64,000 nucleotides of DNA from Longibacter salinarum (GTDB lineage Bacteria; Bacteroidota; Rhodothermia; Rhodothermales; Salinibacteraceae): the NCBI RefSeq assembly GCF_002554795.1, contig NZ_PDEQ01000002.1:186001-250000 (forward strand), given 5' to 3'. The stretch's first letter is position 1, and the number at the start of each line of letters is the position of its first letter. A model generated the notes under the pieces. It was not told where the DNA came from, did no database searches, and saw only the letters and a program-made list of their open reading frames with translations. The translations under genes were made by a program, and so were the position numbers. This document shows positions 1 to 9,242 of this stretch, in pieces.

Positions 1-46
1 TCACATCGCCCGTTTCGACGGTCTCTAAAGAATGGGTGGTGGTTCG

Positions 47-1459
47 ATGTCCGAGTCTGATCGTGTGGATGATATCCCGTTTTTTTCTCGATGGATGGTT
101 TCTCGCTGCCGCACGCTGGGCCGGTGGAGGATGATGCTCATTCTCGTGCTTGTGGGGGCTGTGACGCTGGGCAGTGGTGAGCATGAGCGAAAATGGCAGG
201 CGACGGGTCCGCCCGATGCGATCGCAGAAATGCCATCGGCCGAGGATCATGTCTTGACGCTGCGTCGAGCCGTCCGTGCGCCCGGGGAAACCGCGTACAG
301 GGGAAAGACGCTTCCGGCAGGCACCATCATCGTTGTGTATCAGGAGTACGGCGACGAACCGCACACCATCGACCGGCAAGGGTATAGTTCGCGTGACGCC
401 CTTGTCCATCAGATCGTGGGCACAGTCACGGGAACAGGGCAGCGGGGGCTTGGCAGCAACGTGCGGGTAGACACACTGAACGGTCTGGGGCGGTCGCGAG
501 AACGGTATGCGGGCACGGCACCTCGCGGCTCGGGGGTGTCACCGTCGACATTCATTACGTACGTAGCGGCTCGCCTTCCAAATGGTGAACTCCTCGAAAG
601 CTACGTCAATGCGGGGAAGGATGGCTACACACCAGGGTTCGATGCCGTCTGGTCAGGGCGGATGACGATGGGGCCGGTGCCCCATGATTCGGTCGACGCC
701 ATCAACCGTCTCTTTGACAGCGTCTTGTTTCCCGTTGGTTTGCCCGAGGTCGCTTCATCGGCCTTGGCTGCTGTATCTGGGGGGCTGCCACGTGTGTCAG
801 GGGGCACGTCGAGTCCTTTCGAGAGAGAACGGGGAGATACGGCACGAGCGAGCAACCGCCAATCCGTTGAGCGAACATCGAGCCGGACCGCGAACGATCG
901 AGTCCAAGAGAAGAAGCGCACCCCGCGGCAGCAGGAATCGAATACAGAGATTCCGTTCGTCAGGCCACCCGACGACGAGTTCGCGAGCCGGGGCGGCCGT
1001 CCTGCCGACCAGGTGAGGGATCGCGATCCCATTCCGCTGGAATCCGATGACCCGGAGCTTCGACATTCCTCCCGCGAGGACGTTCGGTCGGTTGCTCGTG
1101 TCGAGGGGATCCCGCCGACGAAGCGGGTGCCACGCGAATCCACGGCCGGGGTGAATGGATGGTGGCTTCTCCTCGTTGGAATATTGATGGGCATGGTGGG
1201 CGTAGCGATCGGCGTGAAGTATCGCGAGCAGATTATCCGCTTACCGAACCTGATAAAATCAGAGGAGGACGAGGAGCCACCGACCGATCTGGTTCCACAG
1301 TCGCAGGAAATGATGACAGCCCGGTTGCAGCCGCCCTTCACGGATACGGCTCCGGAGTTCAATCTCGACGACAGCTTCTGGGATGTCCGTGGCGAATCCC
1401 AGGCGGAATCCAGGGGCCAGGAGGGTCTGGACGATCTCCGATTCCAGGAAGATCGTTGA
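47..1459 (+). CDS. hypothetical membrane-anchored protein
   Basis: I do not recognise a family. The 470-residue product has a hydrophobic segment near residues 29-44 (MMLILVLVGAVTLG) and a second at about 369-389 (WWLLLVGILMGMVGVAIGV). Between them lie a roughly 200-residue folded-looking region and a long, Arg/Glu/Ser-rich, probably disordered linker. The short C-terminal tail is acidic. This resembles a two-anchor envelope protein, but no function can be assigned. An ATG lies in frame 15 nt upstream at 32; I prefer 47 because a G-rich stretch (gggtggtgg) precedes it. It is followed after about 120 nt by an SGNH hydrolase gene on the same strand. Confidence 0.75.
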   Translation: MSESDRVDDIPFFSRWMVSRCRTLGRWRMMLILVLVGAVTLGSGEHERKWQATGPPDAIAEMPSAEDHVLTLRRAVRAPGETAYRGKTLPAGTIIVVYQEYGDEPHTIDRQGYSSRDALVHQIVGTVTGTGQRGLGSNVRVDTLNGLGRSRERYAGTAPRGSGVSPSTFITYVAARLPNGELLESYVNAGKDGYTPGFDAVWSGRMTMGPVPHDSVDAINRLFDSVLFPVGLPEVASSALAAVSGGLPRVSGGTSSPFERERGDTARASNRQSVERTSSRTANDRVQEKKRTPRQQESNTEIPFVRPPDDEFASRGGRPADQVRDRDPIPLESDDPELRHSSREDVRSVARVEGIPPTKRVPRESTAGVNGWWLLLVGILMGMVGVAIGVKYREQIIRLPNLIKSEEDEEPPTDLVPQSQEMMTARLQPPFTDTAPEFNLDDSFWDVRGESQAESRGQEGLDDLRFQEDR

Positions 1460-1583
1460 GCGAATGAGGGTGTGGCACATCGAATGGGAGAGCGGCGGCT
1501 TTCTTCTACGCGCCGCATTCCGTACTCTCTTGATTCCATTCGACCCGAGCGTTTCGCTCTGTCCTCGTCTCCTGCCTGTCTAC

Positions 1584-2213
1584 ATGCACATTACGCTGAT
1601 TGGCGACTCGACGCTTGATAATGCCGCCTACACCGCCGGCGGCCCGCACGTGACTGCTATTCTCAACGACCTGCTTGGCCCCGACGGCTCTGCGTCCCTG
1701 GCGGCGGTGGACGGAGCTCGGATGCGGGACGTCGGCTACCAGGTTGATACGGTCAAGGATGAAGCCACTCACGCCGTCCTGAGCGTCGGAGGGAACGACG
1801 CACTTCTCAGCGTCAATGCGTTGACGCAATCCGTGGATACGATCGCGGATGCTCTGCTCGAACTGGAGGACATCGTCGACGACTTCGCCGGCAGCTATCG
1901 CCGATGCCTCAAGCAAGTGCTCAACCTCGGGCTGCCGACGACGGTCTGCACGATCTATCCCGGCGACTTCAGCGAGGAGGGTCAGCAGCGCGTCATCTCG
2001 GCGGCGCTGACGATGTGGAATCACGCGATCACGCAGGCCGCGCTCGATCATGGTTGCCCGATCATCGAGCTTGGACGGGTCTGCGACGAAACGTCGGACT
2101 ACGTGCGGCAGATCGAGCCCAACGAGAAGGGTGGACGCAAAATCGCGACGGCGATCCATTCCGCGATCACGGAGCCCGATACCTGCAGCGTTCCCCTTTC
2201 TCCTCGCGGCTGA
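1584..2213 (+). CDS. SGNH/GDSL-type hydrolase
   Basis: Predicted esterase/lipase-like hydrolase of the SGNH superfamily, 209 residues. The N-terminus MHITLIGDSTLDN carries the GDS block I nucleophile at residues 7-9, and the block III GGND motif is near residues 69-72 (SVGGNDALL). The C-terminal block reads IEPNEKGGRKIA instead of the usual DxxH, so the canonical Asp-His pair is not obvious; related sequences with a GGxKIA ending are known. The frame is open upstream to 1383, but that part is Arg/Pro-rich and unlike the family, so the ATG that begins the GDS-containing strand was chosen. There is no signal peptide. It ends 56 nt before addB on the same strand. Confidence 0.85.
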   Translation: MHITLIGDSTLDNAAYTAGGPHVTAILNDLLGPDGSASLAAVDGARMRDVGYQVDTVKDEATHAVLSVGGNDALLSVNALTQSVDTIADALLELEDIVDDFAGSYRRCLKQVLNLGLPTTVCTIYPGDFSEEGQQRVISAALTMWNHAITQAALDHGCPIIELGRVCDETSDYVRQIEPNEKGGRKIATAIHSAITEPDTCSVPLSPRG

Positions 2214-2269
2214 TCTCTAGTCGCGTACGTCTTCCCTCTGTTTTCGCCCCTCGCTCCCTTGTCTCGGTG

Positions 2270-5200
2270 ATGTACCCCAGTTCTGTGCTTGATCAGCTCG
2301 TTTCGGCGCGCAGATCGTATCCGGAGGCGCCCCTCATTGTGCTTGTCCCAACCCTTCAGGTTGGCTATTCCCTGGAAACGGACCTCGCCCGTCGGCTCGG
2401 AAGTTGGCATGGAATCGAGTCGCTACCTCCCGCGAACCTCGCGGAGAAGGTCGCTATGATCGATGCGCTAACGTCCGGTCGCAGGCAGATGCTTTCCGTC
2501 GGACGGCTGTTCTACGCCGCCGATATTCTTCGAGACATGGCTCCAGCCCTGCGCGACACGTCTGCGCCCGGGGCACACCACCTCGCACGCACGGTTTCCG
2601 ATGCGATTCAGACACTACGCCTCGACGCCGTCGATCCGGACCGCCTCCGCACGTATGCCGCGGAGAAAGGACGCGACGGCACACTCGGTATCATTGCGGA
2701 TGCCTACGATGCGTATCTCGATCGTCTGGAAAGCAACGGTCTCTACGACGATGCGCAATTGCTGACGTGGGCCGAGCGTCGGGTGCGGAGCGGGTCGGCA
2801 CCGGGCATCGAAGACAGCGTGGTCGTTTTGCTGAACGGCGTCGACCTTCCCGAGCGGAGTTATCGCTTTGTTCGAGCCGTTCAGGACACAGCGACGGGCT
2901 TTCTTCGTGCAGGCGTGTCGACGCCTCAGCGTGCGCCCCGAGAGTCGGCGTGCGCACGGTTCAGTGACGTTTCGGAGATCCAGGTGGAATCGGATGGAGC
3001 GTCCGACGACCGGGCGTTCGTACGGTGCGTGGGCGCGCTGAGTGAGGCCGATGCCGTGATTCGTGACATCCTGGAGTCGGGCGTGGCCTTCGACGACGTC
3101 ACCATCGCGTACACGTCGTCGACTCCGTACGCAACGCTACTTCCGGATCGGGCGGCCCGGGCGAGCCTGCCTTTTGTCTCCGGAGCCGGACAGCCGGCGA
3201 TGATGACGCGCACCGGTCGCGCGCTCCATTACCTCTACGAATGGGTGCGGGACGACTTCAGCGCCGTTCCGCTGATAACGATGCTCCGGGAGAATCTTCT
3301 CCGGATGGAGGACCAGGATGGGGACACGGCCGCCCCGGGTCTCCTGACGCCACAGCGGGCAGCGACGCTGATCGCAGAGCGGTCGTACGAAGCGGGCCGT
3401 TCGGGGTTGCTGAAAGGGTTGGGCAAAGCGGTGGATCAGGCCCGAAACGACGCAGATGAGAAACGCACCGACGCCGCACGTTCGAAATTGAAGGAGCGAA
3501 CGAAGCTTTTTGAGCACGTGCTGTTTCTCGTAGACCTGCTGCAGCCGGGGACGCGCCGCCCGGATGCGGATGTGAGCGACGGAGCGCTGACGTGCATCGA
3601 CCCGTCAAAGCTAAATGAGCCGGTTACGCTGGAACAGGTTGCGCGAGGCACCCGGCGCTATCTCCGCTCGTTCGGTCCACCGGACGGTTCCGACAAGCCG
3701 GAGGAAGAGCGTACGCTCGATGAGGTCGCGCGCCGGCGCCTGTACGAAGAGCTGGAGGACCTGCAGCATGCAGACATTTCCCTGCGAACGGACGCGGGAC
3801 GGATCGCGCGTCTCCTCCAGAAGTGGCTGACCGCGCAGAACGTGCAGCCGCAGCAGGTGCGGCCCGGACACGTGCAGATCCTCCCACTCGATGCCGTCGG
3901 GTACAGCGACAGAACCCACCTCTACGTTGTCGGGATGGATAGTGCGTCTTTCGATGCCCCGGTCGGCGAAAACAGTCTGCTGGGAGAAGAAGACCGCCAT
4001 GTTCTGCAGGAGCTAGATGCTGCGACTCGGGATTCGTCTCTGACCGCTGCAGACAAACTTCTCTGGCGCACGGATCAGGCCCTCGCTCGTCACCGCGGCC
4101 CGATCATGTTTTACAGCCGCACGTTCGATGTCGGTGCCGGCGAAGAGTGCGATCCGTCTGCCTATTTTCTCGCCCGTGAGCGTCAGGCTGGCGACATCGC
4201 TACCGCTCGAACCGTACCGTTGATTCCCCAGTCGGGCGATATCCCGCTCTCGGATCGGGACGCGTGGCTTGCTGCTTACGCCCGCAGGCACGAGCAAGAT
4301 GAGAAGACGTCGGCCCGCGATCGGCTGGCCGAACGCCACCCGTCGATTTTGGATGGAGCGGCTGCACGGGCGGCGCGCGCATCTGAGACATACACCGAGC
4401 ATGACGGACTGCTCCCGGAGGGCGAGTACTCTGACCTCGATCTCTTCGCCTCCACGACCGGTCCCGTTTCGGCCTCGCGCTTACAAACACTCGCTGAGGC
4501 ACCCTACATCTACTTTCTCAAGTACGTGCTGGGTGTGGAGCCGCTCAATGAACCGGCTATTGACGATGAGGCGTGGCTCAACAGTCTCCGAAAGGGCACA
4601 CTTCTGCACTCTATCTATGAACGGTTCGTACGGGAGCTGGACGGTCGTATCCCCGAAATGTCGGACGAGGAAGCTCTTCTCCGTATCGTGGAAGAGGTGT
4701 TGCAGGAGGAGACGGAACGCTTCGAGCCATCGAGCGATCTCGTTCGATCCGCCGCACTGCGTGAACTCAAAACGCACGCGAGGGTCTTCTTCCGTGCGGA
4801 AATGGACCGGGACAACGATGCCATCCCGCACGAGTTCGAGATCGGCTTTGGTCTGGATGATCAAGACAACAATGCGTTCGAGGCCGCCGACCTGTCGGTC
4901 GCGGGGGCCACGCTGCAGGTGCACGGCAAGATCGACCGCGTGGACCGTCACGACGGGACGGGGGCGCTCTCGATCTGGGACTACAAAACCGGGCGGGCGA
5001 AATCCTACGACGAGAGCGATCCGCTGCAGGACGGAAAGACGCTGCAGTGGGCGCTCTACGCCTTCGCGCTCGAAGCGCTCACCGGTGAAACGGTCGAAAG
5101 GGCGGGATACTATTTTGCCAATGCGACGGAGGTTGGGGCCCGCATCGGGTTTCCACCGGCGCCGCATCGATCGGAGGCGGAGAAGATTATCGAAACGCTG

Positions 5201-5374
5201 CGCGACCTGACCCGGACCGGCACGTTCCCCGTCACGCCCCGCCTCGATGGCGTCACGGACTGGAAGTGGAACGGCTACGACCGGCTCGTCCAGGACCTCG
5301 GCGCACGAAAGAAGGAGGTTCGGGCCAAGAACAAGAATTACCCGGACGACCGCCCGAAGCCACCCTCGTTTTAG
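2270..5374 (+). CDS. addB: AddB-like ATP-dependent nuclease subunit (PD-(D/E)XK)
   Basis: Non-motor or inactivated-helicase partner of an AddAB-type enzyme that processes double-strand breaks for recombination. It has 1034 residues. The N-terminal half is helicase-like but has no recognisable GxGKT loop. The C-terminal domain holds a RecB-type nuclease: KIDRVD then IWDYKTGRAKSYDE, with an upstream LLHSIYERF helix. Unusually, the entire C-terminal region lacks cysteines. The segment that normally starts with a cluster cysteine reads EAPYIYFLKYVLG, and the C-terminal cysteine motif is replaced by TDWKWNGYDRLV, so the Fe-S staple typical of AddB seems absent. The start was set at the ATG after the SGNH gene; the frame stays open to 1904 but there overlaps that gene. 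addA starts 71 nt downstream. Confidence 0.88.
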   Translation: MYPSSVLDQLVSARRSYPEAPLIVLVPTLQVGYSLETDLARRLGSWHGIESLPPANLAEKVAMIDALTSGRRQMLSVGRLFYAADILRDMAPALRDTSAPGAHHLARTVSDAIQTLRLDAVDPDRLRTYAAEKGRDGTLGIIADAYDAYLDRLESNGLYDDAQLLTWAERRVRSGSAPGIEDSVVVLLNGVDLPERSYRFVRAVQDTATGFLRAGVSTPQRAPRESACARFSDVSEIQVESDGASDDRAFVRCVGALSEADAVIRDILESGVAFDDVTIAYTSSTPYATLLPDRAARASLPFVSGAGQPAMMTRTGRALHYLYEWVRDDFSAVPLITMLRENLLRMEDQDGDTAAPGLLTPQRAATLIAERSYEAGRSGLLKGLGKAVDQARNDADEKRTDAARSKLKERTKLFEHVLFLVDLLQPGTRRPDADVSDGALTCIDPSKLNEPVTLEQVARGTRRYLRSFGPPDGSDKPEEERTLDEVARRRLYEELEDLQHADISLRTDAGRIARLLQKWLTAQNVQPQQVRPGHVQILPLDAVGYSDRTHLYVVGMDSASFDAPVGENSLLGEEDRHVLQELDAATRDSSLTAADKLLWRTDQALARHRGPIMFYSRTFDVGAGEECDPSAYFLARERQAGDIATARTVPLIPQSGDIPLSDRDAWLAAYARRHEQDEKTSARDRLAERHPSILDGAAARAARASETYTEHDGLLPEGEYSDLDLFASTTGPVSASRLQTLAEAPYIYFLKYVLGVEPLNEPAIDDEAWLNSLRKGTLLHSIYERFVRELDGRIPEMSDEEALLRIVEEVLQEETERFEPSSDLVRSAALRELKTHARVFFRAEMDRDNDAIPHEFEIGFGLDDQDNNAFEAADLSVAGATLQVHGKIDRVDRHDGTGALSIWDYKTGRAKSYDESDPLQDGKTLQWALYAFALEALTGETVERAGYYFANATEVGARIGFPPAPHRSEAEKIIETLRDLTRTGTFPVTPRLDGVTDWKWNGYDRLVQDLGARKKEVRAKNKNYPDDRPKPPSF

Positions 5375-5445
5375 TCACGAGCGATCTCGGGAGCGACCCG
5401 TGCTTTCGAGCTTACTACAGATGTATTCCTTAACTGCAGTACAGG

Positions 5446-8400
5446 ATGAGTAACGAAACGAAAGCTGTTCGTGACGATGAGGCCGTGCGCCGACGCATCG
5501 GGCCCTGGGCACCGTCCGGCGTGCCGGACCTGTCTGACTTCGACGCCAGCACGAACTTTGTCGTCCGGGCGGCGGCCGGATCCGGGAAGACGACCGCGCT
5601 CGTCGGGCGAATGGTGGCACTCGTTCGTTCGGGCGTTCCGGTCGAGGACCTGACGGCCATTACGTTTACCCGAAAGGCCGCGGGGGAGATGAGCGCGCGG
5701 TTCTCTCGAGAATTGGAGGAGGCCCGGCGTGACCTGCCAAAGGATTCCGCGGAGTATCGTCGGGTTGTCGCAGCGCTCGGAAACGTGCAGTCGACGTTCA
5801 TCGGGACGATCCACGCGTTTTGCTCCCGTCTCCTCCGCGAGCGGCCGCTTGACGCTGGGCTGCCCCCCGACTTCACTGCAGGCCTGTCCGATCGAGACGA
5901 GCGGCAGCTACGGGAGCGCGCGTGGCACGAGCACCTGCAGGCCCTTCACGATGGCGACGGAGACCATCTGGATCAGCTTTCCGACTGTGGTCTCGAAGCC
6001 CAGAAACTTGCGTCCTTCTTTCAACGCCTCTGCCGTTTTCCTGACCTGGAGCCGTTCACGGACGGTGCGGACGAGCCGCCGGAAATGGACGCTGCCGTAG
6101 CAGCGGTACGGGAGAAGATCCGCGAATGGAGCGAATACCGTCCGGATCAGCCGGTGAAAGGTTCGGATGCGGTCATGAAGGCATTTGACAAGGCGGAGCG
6201 CATGGTTCTGTACCTCGGTATGGACGCGCCGGCACAAAAGGCAGAATTTCTATCCGTCATAGCGAATGTGTCGGACACCGATCGTGCCAGTGTCAAGACG
6301 ACGTACTGGAAGGGAGAGAACGTCAATAACTCAAGCTGGGCGAAGATACTGCGCGACGAGCTGCTGCCGGACCTGATCCGATCGACCGTGCAGCCGGTGC
6401 TCCGGGAGTGGGAGGCGCACGTGCATCGCGTGGCCGTAGCGTGCACGGCTCCTGCGGTCGAACGGTACCACGAGCTGCGTCGGCGCGAGGGGATGTTGAC
6501 GTTCCACGACTTGCTCAGCCTTACGCGCGACATGCTGCGAGATCGTCCAGACGTGTTGCGCGACGTCCAGGAGCGGTATCCTCGTTTGCTCGTGGACGAA
6601 TTTCAGGACACCGACCCGCTTCAGGCTGAGATCCTGTCTTTCCTTGCGAGCAATAACCCGGAGGAGACGGACTGGCGGGCGTGTCGGCCCCGCGACGGCA
6701 GCCTCTTCATCGTGGGGGACGACAAACAGTCGATCTATCGCTTCCGCCGCGCGGACAAGGATGTGTTTGAGGCATTTCGTCAGCGAATTGATGATGAGCC
6801 GAATGGCGAGGCGGTCGACCTCACAAAGAACTTTCGTTCGCGCGCCCCGATCTGCACGTGGTGCAACGATGTGTTCGGCGATCTTTTTGGCGACGAAGCC
6901 TTTGCCGACGTACAGGCGGAGTACGTCGACTTCGATCCGCAGCGCCCCGCGGGGCCGGAGCATACGTCCATCCGACGCAAGCCTGTCGATGCTGTGAAGG
7001 GCAACTACGGTTCTCGCATCGCGCGTCAGGACGCAGAACAGATTGCGCGCTTCATTCAGGTCGCGCGCGCCGGCGATGCCGAACCGGAGTTTTATCATGA
7101 CGAGGAGGGAGCGGTCTTCCGTGGTGAGGTGCGGTTCTCCGACTTCCTCATTCTGACGCGGGTGCGAACGCGACTCAGCGAATACACGGACGCGCTCGCC
7201 CGGCACGGCATTCCGTACACGGTCACCGGAAGCCGCGACATGAGCGATTCGGAGGAGTTGAAGGCCATCGTCGATGTGCTGCGCGCGGCGCTCCGACCGG
7301 ACGACCCCGTGGACGCGGTGGCTTACCTGAAAGGATTACTCGTCGGCGCGAGTGACGACGACCTGTATCGCTACGCGATGGCGGGCGGAAGCTTCTCAGC
7401 ATTTGGTGCGGAAGAGCACGAGACAGCCATCGATCAGCTCGATGAGGAGCGCGGTGGGCGACTTCAGGACGCAGCCGAGCAGCTTGAGGCGGTGCGTACA
7501 ATCGTTCACGACACGCGTCCGGGCGTCGGGATCGAGCAGTTGATTGACCGGACGGGATTGCTGGCCGGCGCCACCCATCCGGAGAAGGCGTCGGAGGCAT
7601 CCACACGGGCGGGAGCCGTCATGAGGCTGCTTCATGTCGTGCAGGCGTGGGGGAGCGACGGACTCGGCTGGAGTGAGGTCGTCGAGGAACTGGACCTCGT
7701 GCTTCAGGGCGAGGAGGAGATGGATGGCATGACGCTAGAGACGGGGCAGGACGACGCCGTCCGCATCATGAATGTGCATCAGGCAAAAGGGCTGGAAGCG
7801 CCGGTTGTTTTCCTCGCGGACCCCTACACCCGCGGTTCGTCACCGACCCCGGAGCAGCACGTGCGAAGGGAGCACGACGACGTGGTGGTCCCAGTGATTC
7901 AAGGCGAGGGGGTGTACTCGAAGATTACGCACGCTCCTCGCGGGTGGCACGAAGATAACGAGCGGTCGTTTATCTCCGAGGAGCAGCGGATCGGCGAGGC
8001 GGAAGAGCATCGACTCCTGTACGTCGCGGCGACGCGTGCCGAGCGGCTGCTGGTCGTGTCGACATACCCGAAGAAGGCCGGCGCAGGGTACTGGGGCGCG
8101 CTGCATCCGTACCTGACAGACGAAACCGCTCCCGTCCTCGACATTCCCGAACGTGATGCTTCTGAATCGACGACCGTTGAGGCGTCGGCACCGGATCTCG
8201 ACGGCGCGCGTGCGCATCTGGAGGCGCGCATCGAGGCTGGAGCGCAAAAGAGCTATGACGAAACGAGGGCTGCGAGCGACGAGGCCGAGTCATCTTCTGG
8301 GGCTGCTGGAGCTCCGGGCTACGGACGCGCACTGGGCAACGCGCTCCACGCTTGTCTGGAACTGCTGGTCGAGCACCGGACAGATCCACCAAGCCTGACC

Positions 8401-8892
8401 GCGCCGATGCTCCGACAGGTGCTGGAGGCAGAGGGCATTTTGAGATTGGACCGTTCGACCGACGCGACGGTCGAGGAACGGGTAGAGACGCTGCAGCGAA
8501 TGGTCGACTCGTTCCGGGCGTCGTGGATCTGGGACGAGATCGAAGAGGCTTCCGATGTTCGCACAGAGTATCGGTTCGCTCACATGACCGCATCGGATGA
8601 GGGGCCGGACGAGTTGACGCGGGGTCAGGTCGACCTGCTCTATCAAACTGACGACGGCTGGACCGTGATCGATTTTAAGAGTGATCGCCTCGATCCGAAT
8701 AATCCAGCGACGGACGCCAAGAAGCGGGCCGAAGGTAAGTACAGCACTCAGGTTGAGGCGTACGTAGCTGCGTGGCGTCGGCTGCAGGGAGAGGAAGTCG
8801 ATCACGCGGGGATTTGGTTTGCGGACGCCGATGCATTTGTGTCCGTCGTGCAGAGCCCCGATACTACAGGTCCCGCCGAATCGGAGCGGTGA
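5446..8892 (+). CDS. addA: AddA-like UvrD-family helicase-nuclease
   Basis: Motor subunit of the AddAB/RecBCD-type enzyme, 1148 residues. It shows the SF1 Walker A AAAGSGKTTALV (lysine near 48), Walker B LLVDEFQDTDPLQ, motif III/IV VGDDKQSIYRFRRAD, motif V/VI regions (MNVHQAKGLEAPVV; LLYVAATRAERLLVV), and a C-terminal RecB nuclease domain. The nuclease core is GQVDLLY followed by WTVIDFKSDRL and YSTQVEAYVAAW, so its catalytic Asp, Asp and Lys are intact. The ATG at 5446 directly follows an AGG. Together with the preceding addB this gives a two-nuclease AddAB complex. Length is normal for AddA. Confidence 0.93.
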   Translation: MSNETKAVRDDEAVRRRIGPWAPSGVPDLSDFDASTNFVVRAAAGSGKTTALVGRMVALVRSGVPVEDLTAITFTRKAAGEMSARFSRELEEARRDLPKDSAEYRRVVAALGNVQSTFIGTIHAFCSRLLRERPLDAGLPPDFTAGLSDRDERQLRERAWHEHLQALHDGDGDHLDQLSDCGLEAQKLASFFQRLCRFPDLEPFTDGADEPPEMDAAVAAVREKIREWSEYRPDQPVKGSDAVMKAFDKAERMVLYLGMDAPAQKAEFLSVIANVSDTDRASVKTTYWKGENVNNSSWAKILRDELLPDLIRSTVQPVLREWEAHVHRVAVACTAPAVERYHELRRREGMLTFHDLLSLTRDMLRDRPDVLRDVQERYPRLLVDEFQDTDPLQAEILSFLASNNPEETDWRACRPRDGSLFIVGDDKQSIYRFRRADKDVFEAFRQRIDDEPNGEAVDLTKNFRSRAPICTWCNDVFGDLFGDEAFADVQAEYVDFDPQRPAGPEHTSIRRKPVDAVKGNYGSRIARQDAEQIARFIQVARAGDAEPEFYHDEEGAVFRGEVRFSDFLILTRVRTRLSEYTDALARHGIPYTVTGSRDMSDSEELKAIVDVLRAALRPDDPVDAVAYLKGLLVGASDDDLYRYAMAGGSFSAFGAEEHETAIDQLDEERGGRLQDAAEQLEAVRTIVHDTRPGVGIEQLIDRTGLLAGATHPEKASEASTRAGAVMRLLHVVQAWGSDGLGWSEVVEELDLVLQGEEEMDGMTLETGQDDAVRIMNVHQAKGLEAPVVFLADPYTRGSSPTPEQHVRREHDDVVVPVIQGEGVYSKITHAPRGWHEDNERSFISEEQRIGEAEEHRLLYVAATRAERLLVVSTYPKKAGAGYWGALHPYLTDETAPVLDIPERDASESTTVEASAPDLDGARAHLEARIEAGAQKSYDETRAASDEAESSSGAAGAPGYGRALGNALHACLELLVEHRTDPPSLTAPMLRQVLEAEGILRLDRSTDATVEERVETLQRMVDSFRASWIWDEIEEASDVRTEYRFAHMTASDEGPDELTRGQVDLLYQTDDGWTVIDFKSDRLDPNNPATDAKKRAEGKYSTQVEAYVAAWRRLQGEEVDHAGIWFADADAFVSVVQSPDTTGPAESER

Positions 8893-8982
8893 TGTTTACC
8901 GTGCACCCGTAGTGAAACGCGATGTCCGTTCGGTACAAGCACTTCTCACCTCCAGCATCATCACGTAATCAGGTCGACCGAG

Positions 8983-9231
8983 ATGGAGTATGAGGCTGAC
9001 GAATATCGTTTGATGGCGACGATGAAGACCGTCAAACAGGTGGCGACGGCTCTCGAATCGCTGTCGGCGCGGATGACGGAGGCGTACGAGGAGAAACGCG
9101 AGGATGAGAAGACGCCGGACGATCTGCGTAAAGATCTGGAAGACCTGCGGGGACTCTGTCGCGAGTCAGCCAGGATTCTGGATGCTGCATCAGAAAAATT
9201 GCAGAAACGTGCGGAGGATGGTTCCGAGTGA
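8983..9231 (+). CDS. small coiled-coil hypothetical protein
   Basis: An 82-residue, highly charged, helix-forming protein (MKTVKQVATALESLSARM followed by Glu/Lys/Asp-rich heptads). It is acidic and has no cysteine or membrane segment. It lies 90 nt downstream of addA on the same strand and ends 11 nt before the convergent sbcC stop, so it may be the last gene of the addBA unit. Its size and helical character recall exonuclease VII small subunits, but the characteristic motifs are not convincing and no xseA is nearby. No function assigned. Confidence 0.6.
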   Translation: MEYEADEYRLMATMKTVKQVATALESLSARMTEAYEEKREDEKTPDDLRKDLEDLRGLCRESARILDAASEKLQKRAEDGSE

Positions 9232-9242
9232 ATCCGACGGAG

